From contig CAYPFN010000005.1 of NCBI GenBank assembly GCA_964410325.1, forward strand, positions 11,613 to 75,612: 64,000 bases of DNA. The letters run 5' to 3'. Numbering within the stretch: the stretch's first letter is position 1; every line of letters starts with the position of its first letter. Made by a program: the position numbers and the translations under genes. Under the pieces are notes generated by a model. The model did no database searches. It was not told the origin of the DNA and saw nothing but the letters and a program-made list of their open reading frames with translations. The stretch comes from CAAFZY01 sp964410325 (GTDB lineage: Bacteria; Pseudomonadota; Alphaproteobacteria; RF32; CAG-239). Below, piece by piece: positions 27,499 through 35,670 of this stretch.

Positions 27499-27689
27499 TT
27501 TTCAAAACTCTTTTATTTAAGCGCTTCAATTTTAAACGCCAACATGTTGATTTGTGTCAAAATATAACATTTCCCTAAATAAAACAAGCAAAATTAAAAA
27601 CTATTTATTTATAGAGACATTTTTACGTTGCAAATTTTCTGAAAATGTAATAAGTTGTTTTTATCCGTTATTTCTTGAGGAGGTTGTTC

Positions 27690-28142
27690 ATGATATCTAA
27701 ATGTATTAAATTATTCGCCGTCATCTTATTGTTAACCGCTTGCGGCAAAAAAGACGACAAACTAACTGAACTAGTGTTTGTAACATCCGATGGTTCCATA
27801 ACCTATCAGATTGAAACGGCTCTTACTAAAGAGGAAATGTCTCAAGGTCTGATGAACCGTGAAACTCTGGCAGAAAATTCCGGCATGTTGTTTGTCTTGC
27901 ACGGACAGAATGAAATCGCCATGTGGATGAAAGATACATATATTCCTCTGGATATGGTTTTTGTTAATCAAGAAGGCAAAATTATCTGGATTTACAAAAA
28001 CGCCGAACCTTTGTCCACCCATCTGATTCGTCCGCAAATCACGGAATCCCTATCTGCTGTGATTGAAATCAATGCTGGCGATGTGGATAAATACGGTATC
28101 AAAGTCGGCGATACAGTTCAACATAAACTGATAAATGGATAA
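27690..28142 (+). CDS. DUF192 lipoprotein
   Basis: A lipoprotein signal peptide with lipobox LLTAC (cysteine about residue 17) is followed by a DUF192 domain. Diagnostic segments are the paired MSQGLMNRE and GMLFVL, then MWMKDTYIPLDMVFV, and a C-terminal AVIEINAGDVDKYGIKVGD. The domain is a small beta-barrel of unknown function, often exported. The ATG at 27690 lies behind GAGGAGG; a longer frame opening at TTG 27675 overlaps that ribosome site, so it is not the start. The gene is alone, divergent from recJ, with a terminator. Confidence 0.85.
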   Translation: MISKCIKLFAVILLLTACGKKDDKLTELVFVTSDGSITYQIETALTKEEMSQGLMNRETLAENSGMLFVLHGQNEIAMWMKDTYIPLDMVFVNQEGKIIWIYKNAEPLSTHLIRPQITESLSAVIEINAGDVDKYGIKVGDTVQHKLING

Positions 28143-28150
28143 AATTTTAC

Positions 28151-28175
28151 CCTGCCACTCTGGCAGGTTTTTTTT
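28151..28175 (+). terminator. terminator of the DUF192 gene
   Basis: CCTGCCA pairs with TGGCAGG around CTC and runs into eight Ts, nine bases after the stop. Confidence 0.9.
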
Positions 28176-28395
28176 ATTTGAAAGCATTAACAAAACTCAA
28201 GCCTTTCTGATGCATAAGCTTTTTAAAAGGATACATAAAGCCTAAACCTCATAATAACTTCTATCCTTCTCCTGTATGGGTTAAAAAAACATGGATTGGT
28301 TTTGATGGTTTCATACACATCCACAAAAAATTATTTCAATCTAGCAATTCCAGCAGGACAAAATATTATTTGTAAGGCTTGCCATAAAGCAACAC

Positions 28396-28428
28396 AAAAC
28401 GCCGGATAAAAATTTATGCCGGCGTTTT
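28396..28428 (-). terminator. terminator of the secreted protein gene
   Basis: AAAACGCCGG pairs with CCGGCGTTTT. It lies 25 bases beyond the minus-strand stop at 28453. The 220 bases between this and the previous terminator hold nothing I recognise. Confidence 0.85.
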
Positions 28429-28452
28429 ACTTGGAAAAATCAGGATTTAAAC

Positions 28453-29214
28453 CTAATTGTACTTAAGCTTGTTCCACCCTTTAGGTTCTTGCTGTGTCGC
28501 TTTATTTTCTTCTGGCTGTTTTGGCACCTGCCAATTACGAACTGGAGCCTGCTGCGCTTTTTCCAGAACCAATTCCCGCTGTTCACTATTTTGTGGCACA
28601 CCGATAGGCAGAATTTGCCCCAGCAAAGCCGGAGACACAAAAGTCATCTTCCTTTTCTCATAAGCTTCAATAATAGCATTTTCAACTGCCGAAGCCGGTG
28701 AAATATTAAAGGTATTGATACTTCCGGCATAAAATACCGAAAAAGCATAACAGGGCGATGAAAACAGCACATCCGTATAATCCACACCGCGAATAAAACG
28801 CAACATCAGCCTTGGCTGGATGATGCATTGTGCCACCACATTGGAAACACTTTCCTCTTTTTTCAAAAATTCATCAATAAACAACTGAATTTCCGCCTGA
28901 CTTAACATGCCGCAAAATCCCGTAACCGCCATACTGTCAATCAAATATCCTTTGTAATCTGCATCTGGAGCTGTAACTGTATAACAAAAGGCCTGCTCAG
29001 CTTCCGTAATATTACGCATAGCATTAACCGGTATAGTATCGCGCATTTTCTGAGTAATGTCCTTTTTTTCTTCTGTCTTTTCCTGCTCCTGCCGACGCCA
29101 ACTGTTGCGATCCTGCTTAAATGATTCAACACCTTCCGCCCCTTGCGCTAAAACATTAGTCGACATTAACACACTCAAAACAAATACAAAATTTATCAGA
29201 AATTTTACTTTCAT
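28453..29214 (-). CDS. secreted hypothetical protein
   Basis: Unrecognised family, 253 aa. A signal peptide of about 24 residues (VKFLINFVFVLSVLMSTNVLAQ) is followed by a charged stretch rich in Glu, Lys and Gln, then a folded domain of about 150 residues with five cysteines (FCYTV, FCGML, QCIIQ, PCYAF). The C-terminus is a low-complexity Gln/Pro/Lys tail. Probably periplasmic. The ATG at 29214 has GAGGAG at good spacing; the longer frame begins at a TTG inside that ribosome site. It is monocistronic. Confidence 0.7.
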   Translation of the reverse strand: MKVKFLINFVFVLSVLMSTNVLAQGAEGVESFKQDRNSWRRQEQEKTEEKKDITQKMRDTIPVNAMRNITEAEQAFCYTVTAPDADYKGYLIDSMAVTGFCGMLSQAEIQLFIDEFLKKEESVSNVVAQCIIQPRLMLRFIRGVDYTDVLFSSPCYAFSVFYAGSINTFNISPASAVENAIIEAYEKRKMTFVSPALLGQILPIGVPQNSEQRELVLEKAQQAPVRNWQVPKQPEENKATQQEPKGWNKLKYN

Positions 29215-29493
29215 TTCAAAGCTCCTCAAAAATCTGTTTTTTAATATAAATAACCAATTCTAAAAGTTCAATGAAAAAATTGTGTTACCCTAACCTGTTA
29301 CCAAAAAAAGACAACTGTTTTTATATTCCAAAGACGAGCCGATTATGGTATCAGATCTTGCCTTTGAAGCGCCGTGGCTTTTAGCGGAATGAAAATCAAT
29401 AAACGGCGCAAAAGCGAGGCCTCTCGTACTCTCCTCGTCATAAACTTTTACAAGGTTATTCTAAATAAAAAACTTTTGTGGTTTTAAACAATG

Positions 29494-30327
29494 TTACCGA
29501 CCAAACACAGATCGCCACAAAATTTTGATTTTATCACTGATTCTGATGCGCGGTTTAGGCGACATAATTTCCCATCCACGATTTTGCATAATATCGAAAT
29601 AACACCGATAGATATGCAAAATAACGCGAAGAGGACGCATTTTTCTAGATTCAGCATTATCAAGCAAGGCAAATGCCGCGTCAAAATCCGCCGCAACCAT
29701 TTTAGCTAGTTGTTCACGCACGGCGATCAGATTTTTATCAGTAATGACAGTCTGCGGATCATGCGAAAAAATCCCCGCCTTCTGCAAAAGTTCGGCAGGC
29801 ATATACAAATGTCCGGCCAACGCATCTTCTTTAATATCTTTAAGCATGTTCGTAAACTGCATCGCCCGTCCGAAATGTCCAGCCAATTTTCTTTTTTGCT
29901 CTTCCGGCATACCGTTAATAATGCTAAGCAGAATATAAGCCGGAATTTCAGCCGTTCCGTGACAGTATTTATAAAAAGTATCAAAATCAGGTGCCTGCAA
30001 CGGTTTAGGAAAATCCAAAAACGTACTGTTCAAAATTTCGAAAAAATCTTCTTTTTTAATTTTAAAACGCATACAATTTTTATAAATTCGTCGCCCGATA
30101 TCCGTCGCCGGAACTTTTTTATCATAAATATTTTCCAGTTCCTGTTTCCAGGTATTCAGCACTTCTTTTTTTTCTTTTTCTGGCAAACTGCCATCCACCA
30201 CATTGTCAATATGGCGGCAAAAAGCATAAAGCGTATAAATAGCTTCCCTTTGCGCTTTCGGGAACCCTCTGACGCTCCAAAACAGGGTTGCCTGTGATTT
30301 TCTGACCAATTTTCCGATTGAACTCAT
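29494..30327 (-). CDS. squalene/phytoene synthase family protein
   Basis: Members join two prenyl diphosphates head to head; bacterial ones make squalene or related hopanoid precursors (HpnC/HpnD-like) or phytoene. Visible motifs are SFxxA-like SQATLFWSVRGFPKAQREAIYTLYAFCRHIDNVVDG in the N-terminus, and YCHGTAEIP and MLKDIKEDALAGHLYMP further on. In the first aspartate motif the usual DD pair is D-N, and in the second the usual ND is KD; the second Asp-rich motif is otherwise intact. The ATG at 30327 has AAAGGA. Length 277 aa. No other isoprenoid or hopanoid gene lies in the window. Confidence 0.85.
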   Translation of the reverse strand: MSSIGKLVRKSQATLFWSVRGFPKAQREAIYTLYAFCRHIDNVVDGSLPEKEKKEVLNTWKQELENIYDKKVPATDIGRRIYKNCMRFKIKKEDFFEILNSTFLDFPKPLQAPDFDTFYKYCHGTAEIPAYILLSIINGMPEEQKRKLAGHFGRAMQFTNMLKDIKEDALAGHLYMPAELLQKAGIFSHDPQTVITDKNLIAVREQLAKMVAADFDAAFALLDNAESRKMRPLRVILHIYRCYFDIMQNRGWEIMSPKPRIRISDKIKILWRSVFGR

Positions 30328-30419
30328 TTGTTTTCCTTTATTGTTCGGCACCTGTTTTCAAGCGCGCCATCCATACCAAACATATACTAACAATTTTTGC
30401 AAGTCAATCAATGTTTTTC

Positions 30420-31796
30420 TCAATCAACCTCTGTTTTATCTTCATTTTTCAAAGCGCTAACCCAATCTTCCAAATCCGCCAGCGCCCTCCGGCAGTAAAC
30501 CTCTTTACGTTCCCGCCCTTTCAACCGGCATAATTTTCCTTTATTTGTCATTTGCAAAGGAAGCTCTGGAAAAAGTCCGAAATTAATATTCATCGGTTGA
30601 TAATGCTCCATATCGGTTGTGTCTGACAAATGGGCCAACATGGAACCCAAAGCCGTCGTTTTTGGTGGCAGAAGCGGCTCTTTATCCTGCAGCAACATTG
30701 CTGCAAAATATCCAGCCAAAAGACCGATTGCGGCGCTTTCCACATATCCCTCACAACCGGTAATCTGTCCGGCAAACATAACATTAGGCCGTATTCTCAA
30801 ACGCAAAAATTTATCCAAAAGCACCGGACTTTTAATAAACGTATTTTTATGAATACCGCCCAACCTGGCAAACTCGGCATTTTCAAGTCCCGGAATTGTT
30901 CTGAAAATCCGCTGCTGTTCACCATATTTAAGCTTCGTTTGAAACCCGACAATATTCCTTAACGTATCTTCCTTGTTATCTTGCCGAAGTTGCACAACAG
31001 CATAAGGTTTATCCGCCTTGTGCGGATTAGTCAGCCCAACCGGTTTCATCGGACCAAACATCAGCGTATCGCGACCACGTTCCGCCATTACTTCAATCGG
31101 CAAACAGCCGTCAAAATACTGTGGTTCTTCAAAATCATGAAATTCAACTTTCTGAGCTTCTAAAAGCGCATCCACAAACCGATAATACTCTTCTCTGGTA
31201 AGCGGACAATTAATATAATCGCGCGCACTGCCTTTATCATAACGCGATTGATACCATGCCTTAGAAAAATCAACACTATTGGTATAAACAACTGGAGCAA
31301 TTGCGTCATAAAAAGACAGTGCTTGTCCGTCAATCTGTTCTAAAATAGATAAAGCTAGAGATTCGGAAGTCAGCGGACCAGTTGCGACAATCGTCATCGT
31401 CTCCTCTGCTGAAGGTAGTTCCGTAATTTCCCGATAAACAATTTGCACACATGGATGTTGCCACAATTTTTCGGTTACATAAGAGGCAAAAGCATCTCGA
31501 TCAACAGCCAGAGCACCACCGGCTGGAACTTTTGTATTGTCAGCCGCGCGCATAATAAGAGAACCAGCACGGCGCATTTCTTCATGCAAGAGACCAACGG
31601 CATTATGTTCGCAGTCGTCGGAACGCAAAGAATTAGAACATACCAGTTCCGCGAAATCCTTACTTTTATGCGCCGGCGAAAACTTTTGCGGCTTCATCTC
31701 GTACAAACTGACTTTTACGCCACGTTCGGCAAGTTGCCAAGCAGCCTCGCAGCCAGCCAGTCCTGCACCTATAACATTAACCGTTTTCTTTTCCAT
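30420..31796 (-). CDS. trmFO: methylenetetrahydrofolate--tRNA-(uracil-5-)-methyltransferase TrmFO
   Basis: TrmFO makes 5-methyluridine at position 54 of tRNA using methylene-tetrahydrofolate and FAD. The FAD-binding N-terminus is VNVIGAGLAGCEAAWQLAERG; then YEMKP, the catalytic-region ELVCSNSLRSDD, and SFYDAIAPVV and MKPVGLTNPH. The C-terminus has PNVMFAGQITGCEGYVESAAIG and GSMLAHLSDTTDMEHYQPMNINFGLFP. The length (about 458 aa) is normal. The ATG at 31796 is at better distance from the AAAAGG site than the ATG three codons upstream. It shares folate use with thyA and folA but lies elsewhere. Confidence 0.95.
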   Translation of the reverse strand: MEKKTVNVIGAGLAGCEAAWQLAERGVKVSLYEMKPQKFSPAHKSKDFAELVCSNSLRSDDCEHNAVGLLHEEMRRAGSLIMRAADNTKVPAGGALAVDRDAFASYVTEKLWQHPCVQIVYREITELPSAEETMTIVATGPLTSESLALSILEQIDGQALSFYDAIAPVVYTNSVDFSKAWYQSRYDKGSARDYINCPLTREEYYRFVDALLEAQKVEFHDFEEPQYFDGCLPIEVMAERGRDTLMFGPMKPVGLTNPHKADKPYAVVQLRQDNKEDTLRNIVGFQTKLKYGEQQRIFRTIPGLENAEFARLGGIHKNTFIKSPVLLDKFLRLRIRPNVMFAGQITGCEGYVESAAIGLLAGYFAAMLLQDKEPLLPPKTTALGSMLAHLSDTTDMEHYQPMNINFGLFPELPLQMTNKGKLCRLKGRERKEVYCRRALADLEDWVSALKNEDKTEVD

Positions 31797-31935
31797 CTCG
31801 GTCATCCTTTTTATTCCAGCCTACCGATTGTTTTATCGTTTCCGAGCGTAAATGTAAATAAAAAACATCCTTTCCGTATTAAACTTTTTTTAAGTCTATA
31901 ATATTATACTGATTAAAACTATATTGAGATGGATA

Positions 31936-33003
31936 ATGATAAAATTAGTTTTATTTTTGTTATTTTTGCCAACGGTTTCTTTCAGCGCCGACACCGTCGT
32001 TTTGCCGCTTAATCTGCAAAATACCGACAGCGATGTTGAAGTCAGCAGAATTCCAGAAATTCCTTTTATGGATGAAGAAGATCTGAGTTTTGACCATTCC
32101 GTTGATGCTTTCGGCGAACCGATCAACTTAGATACTGAGGCGCCTATTCCTCCTGCAGAGGCTCAAAAAATTCACGAAGCGGCTGCTCAAGAAACGAATC
32201 CCAGTGTTGATGTCAGACAATCGTTAAGCGACAACCTCCGCCAGAATGCTCCTGATGAATTTCAAAACACCCAGCCACAAACCAGTGGCACCAGCTGGGT
32301 TGGGCAACTCATTTCTTCAGCCAAAGAAAATATTCAAAACACAGGATCCAAAAAAAATCCTTTGGCCGACATGCTTGAACAAAGCCAGGGACAAAACCGC
32401 CGTTCCAACGTATCGGTTTTTGACATATCAGGCGTTATGCTCCGCATGTCTTATAAACAAGCTGAAGAAGCTTTAAGCAAACGTGGCTATAAAAAAACCA
32501 TGCAAAAAATGGATATTCCCAACTTTATTCGCTGGCGCAATGAAGAAAAATGCCGCAATCAGGGCATTATCGGTTACGAGCGCCTAGAAAACTGCGTTAT
32601 CCGCCTGGCCGGAAAAGAAAATTATCAATTTATTTCCCAAGCCCAGTTTAACAAATACGACACTCAAGAAACCATACACATATTTTTAACCAGCAATTTT
32701 ACAAATAATAAAATCTACAAAATAACCTATCGTTCCGAAGCCGCTAACAATACCGGCAACAGTCCGAAAGCTCTGTATCTGCGCAATATCAAAGTTTTTG
32801 ATTTCTGGAAAAAAATCAATCAAAAATACGGTGTTCCAGATGATACCCGGGATGTTACATGGGGATTAGGCGGAAACAAGCCTTATATGCGTGCCGCCAC
32901 GGGATTTTTGGTTTTGGAAGATAATATGTTAAGAGAGTTGGATTACACGCGCATGTCTCGCGAGGACCAACGCTTTATGAACACGGATTTATATACATTT
33001 TAG
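31936..33003 (+). CDS. secreted hypothetical protein upstream of chpT
   Basis: Unrecognised family, 355 aa. A signal peptide (MIKLVLFLLFLPTVSFSA) is followed by a long acidic, low-complexity region up to about residue 145 (many Asp, Glu, Gln, Pro). A C-terminal folded domain of about 190 residues begins around SVFDISGVMLRMSYKQAEEALSKRGY; this first piece resembles the small alpha-beta repeats of periplasmic proteins. The ATG at 31936 follows GAGATGGATA; an in-frame TTG four codons upstream is less likely. The stop is TAG. The chpT-like gene starts nine bases later, so they are one operon. Confidence 0.7.
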   Translation: MIKLVLFLLFLPTVSFSADTVVLPLNLQNTDSDVEVSRIPEIPFMDEEDLSFDHSVDAFGEPINLDTEAPIPPAEAQKIHEAAAQETNPSVDVRQSLSDNLRQNAPDEFQNTQPQTSGTSWVGQLISSAKENIQNTGSKKNPLADMLEQSQGQNRRSNVSVFDISGVMLRMSYKQAEEALSKRGYKKTMQKMDIPNFIRWRNEEKCRNQGIIGYERLENCVIRLAGKENYQFISQAQFNKYDTQETIHIFLTSNFTNNKIYKITYRSEAANNTGNSPKALYLRNIKVFDFWKKINQKYGVPDDTRDVTWGLGGNKPYMRAATGFLVLEDNMLRELDYTRMSREDQRFMNTDLYTF

Positions 33004-33012
33004 GAATATCAC

Positions 33013-33630
33013 ATGTCTGATAATTTATCGCCTTGCATAATAACTGAGATTGTCTGCACTCGGTTGAGTCATGACCTGATCGGCAATATCGGAGCCGTAG
33101 CCAACGCTGTGGAAATTATAAATGACGACCCAGCAGAAATCGATGACATCAAACCCATCCTGGAAATTAGTTCGCAGACGCTGACCGCACGCTTAAAATT
33201 TTTCCGCCTAGCTTTCGGATTAAACAACACCGCGCCTAAAAACACAAACGAAGTACAACAGATTGCCACTGATTATATATCAACCATCGGTAGCCGGCAA
33301 ACGCCGATTAGCTTAAAAATCAACATCAATACACCAGCACTTTATAAAATTGTATTGCTGAGTATCATGTCATTGGCGGATGTCTTTATCCGTGGTGGCA
33401 TACTTGATATAAAAGAAACCTCTCAGGGGCTGAGCATTGAGGCCAAATCTCCCGCCCCTTTATCTGCCAGTAAGTTGCAAACTTTTAAACAATGCCTTTC
33501 TGGGAAATATCCATCGGAAAATCCCGCCCAATTCGCTCCATTACTTTATATGTTAAAAATATTGGAAACCTCTCCGGTCAAAATTACGCTGGAATACAAT
33601 GAACAACAGGCTATTTTGCGGATTGCCTGA
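33013..33630 (+). CDS. chpT: ChpT-like histidine phosphotransferase
   Basis: In alphaproteobacteria ChpT (HPTransfase, DUF2328) passes phosphate from the hybrid kinase CckA to CtrA and CpdR, which control the cell cycle. The signature is ICxRLxHDLxGxxGAxxN near the N-terminus, seen here as VCTRLSHDLIGNIGAVANA with the phosphorylated histidine at about residue 20. A degenerate ATPase-like domain without nucleotide-binding motifs follows. The length of 205 aa is normal. It is co-transcribed with the upstream secreted-protein gene and is convergent with the GDYXXLXY gene, overlapping it by 20 bases. The gene name rests on family resemblance; the partners are not in the window. Confidence 0.82.
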   Translation: MSDNLSPCIITEIVCTRLSHDLIGNIGAVANAVEIINDDPAEIDDIKPILEISSQTLTARLKFFRLAFGLNNTAPKNTNEVQQIATDYISTIGSRQTPISLKININTPALYKIVLLSIMSLADVFIRGGILDIKETSQGLSIEAKSPAPLSASKLQTFKQCLSGKYPSENPAQFAPLLYMLKILETSPVKITLEYNEQQAILRIA

Positions 33631-34024
33631 GCCATTCCCGCCAAGGTTTTTCTTCTATCAGCAGCTCTTCAACTCGTGGTTTGGCTCCTTCTTTATAAAC
33701 AAAGACAACTTCCGTTTTTAAATCATCCTGAGTTAAAAGCAAATCAATCTCTTGGATATCTTCTTCCGGAAGATAATAACGATATGTATAATTAAAAAGC
33801 TCAACTGGACAACGCTTTCTGTTAAACTGCGAGCAATCGGTCAAATTCCAATCCGGCTGTAGATTTAAGTAATGTCCAGCAATCAAATCCCGTGGATCAT
33901 AACCGCACATACGAACCACCACAGCCTGTTCGGCATGAAATGCATATTCAGTTCTGAGTAGCTATAAAACAAGAAAAACCATCGGAAAAAGCAGAAATAC
34001 TCCTAAAATATATTTCTTGTTCAT
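33611..34024 (-). pseudogene. GDYXXLXY-domain protein with in-frame amber codon
   Basis: The frame begins with ATG at 34024, overlapping the DUF2157 stop by ATGA. It reads a membrane helix MNKKYILGVFLLFPMVFLVL, hits TAG at 33964-33962 (codon 21), and continues unbroken in the same frame as LLRTEYAFHAEQAVVVR and then GYDPRDLIAGHYLNLQPDW to a second TAG at 33613-33611. The PRDLIAGHYLNL segment matches the GDYXXLXY domain, which commonly sits beside DUF2157. The product would be 137 aa. TAG ends other genes in this window, so general reassignment is unlikely. The rest of the frame is free of stops, so the mutation is recent, or rescued by readthrough or by re-initiation at the ATG for VRMCGYD. 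Confidence 0.75.
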
Positions 34025-35139
34025 CGCAATTTCTTTTCCTGTAAACGCTGTGTCAGTCTGGCGGCAATCAACATTAACCCCAACAGCAGAAAACCAGAAA
34101 CTATCAGACCGATACCAGTTTGCATCAAACCTCCCCAAAAATCCATATATATCAGAAAAATCCGCAATGCCGCCAAGGCAAAAACCACATTAAGCAGGCG
34201 GCGGGAACGGTTATGATAAGCATAAATGCCTGTTAAGGCCAATAAGGCGAATGATAACAGAAAAGATAACGGCAACAAGCTACCGAAAAATATAATCAGC
34301 ATCAGAAAGGGAATATAATTTGGCCGTTTTCTGAGTTTTTCTATATAAAAAGACAACATCGTCATAGCGGCGGCAATCAGAACCAAACAACCCCCCAAAG
34401 CCCCTTCTATGCGATAAGGAACAAAAGACGTAACCAAGAAGTTTCTTTCAAAATCCATAAAGAAAATTGCTAAAATGACATCAAAAACCAGCCAATATCT
34501 CAATGCCTTAACAAATCCCATGACATAATGCGGAAAGAACAGACGCAGTAGCTGATACAGCAAAAACCATACAAAAAGCCACAGAACCCCTACAGAATAT
34601 TGCCAGCTTTCCGTAAACAAACGCAAAAACAGAGACAAACTCTGGCTTTGCTCAACATAATCTAACAAAGAAATCCATAAAACCAGCAACACGACAAACG
34701 GCAAAACAATTTTTCGGGAAAAAAATGTCAGCGGAAATACCAAAATCGACCACAACAAAAAAGCCGACAAGCCATCCAGTGGTAATTGATAAACCTGCAC
34801 AATCAACCCGATGGAAGCCAACAACAGAATGGCAAATAATATACTCAGGCTTTCAAACCACAGATTCTTTCCCTGATTATAAAACATCCATGTTGCACCG
34901 CCAGCAGCCGCCAGCAAAATAAAATCACTAATCAGTTTAATAACCGACGGAATAGCGGTCCAATTGGCGGCAATAATGGAAACAATGCCTAAGCCGATAC
35001 AAACCAGTGCCAATGCCATAAATCCGTATAACAAATAAGGCTTGGCATGACGTTTTTCATAAGCAATAATCGCCCGTCCCTGTTGATAGGAAATCAACCC
35101 GATTTTCTGCCACCGTTTAATTTTTTTTGCCAAATTCAT
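34021..35139 (-). CDS. DUF2157 integral membrane protein
   Basis: A DUF2157-domain protein of 372 aa. The N-terminal domain (LAKKIKRWQKIGLISYQQGRAIIAYE) is the family signature, followed by about eleven to twelve hydrophobic helices. Function is not established; the family usually pairs with DUF4401 and GDYXXLXY proteins in an envelope-related operon, and the GDYXXLXY partner follows here. The ATG at 35139 has GGGGAG behind it; an upstream in-frame start has no such site. No DUF4401 domain is separable, so it may be absent or fused. Confidence 0.85.
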   Translation of the reverse strand: MNLAKKIKRWQKIGLISYQQGRAIIAYEKRHAKPYLLYGFMALALVCIGLGIVSIIAANWTAIPSVIKLISDFILLAAAGGATWMFYNQGKNLWFESLSILFAILLLASIGLIVQVYQLPLDGLSAFLLWSILVFPLTFFSRKIVLPFVVLLVLWISLLDYVEQSQSLSLFLRLFTESWQYSVGVLWLFVWFLLYQLLRLFFPHYVMGFVKALRYWLVFDVILAIFFMDFERNFLVTSFVPYRIEGALGGCLVLIAAAMTMLSFYIEKLRKRPNYIPFLMLIIFFGSLLPLSFLLSFALLALTGIYAYHNRSRRLLNVVFALAALRIFLIYMDFWGGLMQTGIGLIVSGFLLLGLMLIAARLTQRLQEKKLR

Positions 35140-35406
35140 TAAAATTCTCCCCAAGGAATAACTATATACATTTACTCATATTTTAATACGCTTTCTTAAA
35201 ACCGCAAGCGATATTAAGCATTTATCCTAGCCTCACCTAAATTCTTCAGGATATATCTTCACCGTATGCGAATATCAGCTCGTTATCTTCCTTCCGTTCA
35301 AACATTAAATATCTTTAGGAAAAAGAATGTCTACCGAATCAAGAAATTATCCTGCCAGCGGTATATTTATTCATAAAAGCGTCGGTTTTCTGCCTTATTT
35401 CATTGT

Positions 35407-35514
35407 AAATAAAAAAACTTGCCTCTCCAAGAGACGTTTCCTTAAAACTTTAAAGTTGCAAAAAAAAAAAACGGTTTATAATAAATCGTATAAGCCCTTT
35501 ACGGAGGTTGTTTT
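35407..35514 (+). repeat. promoter cassette, copy A (second copy at 63893)
   Basis: 108 bases that match 63893-64000 almost perfectly. Both contain, in order: AAATAAAAAAACT, a short hairpin whose stem differs between copies, the palindrome AACTTTAAAGTT, a poly-A run, CGGTTTATAATAAATCG, and ACGGAGGTTGTTTT with a ribosome site. Here the A-run is 12 long (35460-35471). The sequence ends exactly at an ATG. Confidence 0.9.
35456..35482 (+). promoter_or_regulatory. promoter with poly-A spacer, copy A
   Basis: TTGCAA (35456-35461) and a perfect TATAAT (35477-35482) are separated by 15 bases made mostly of the A-run. In copy B the spacer is 16. Altering the run length would change promoter strength. 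Confidence 0.7.
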
Positions 35515-35670
35515 ATGGCTTGTTTGTTAATTTATACCCTTTTTCTTCCTGCCGCCTGCTTCCTCAAGGCGTTTCTTCCTCACATGCCTATATATTATAT
35601 CGTCTCCCAGAAAGCTCCGCGGCAGGACCTTCCGTTTCTATTCTTCGTTCGTTATTTAGGAGTTTATATT

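Noticed and set aside
27675..27689. Similarity of the DUF192 leader (GAGGAGGTTGTTC) to the cassette's GGAGGTTGTTTT
   Set aside because: Only the ribosome-site region is alike; upstream sequence shows no other cassette element.
33611..34024. TAG as a reassigned (sense) codon
   Set aside because: Genes ending at 23403 and 33003 use TAG as a normal stop, with a terminator or the next gene directly after.
35327..35530. 67-codon open frame with a good ribosome site upstream of the cysteine-rich gene
   Set aside because: It runs through the repeated promoter cassette in a frame that is not expected to be coding, and its product has no recognisable features.
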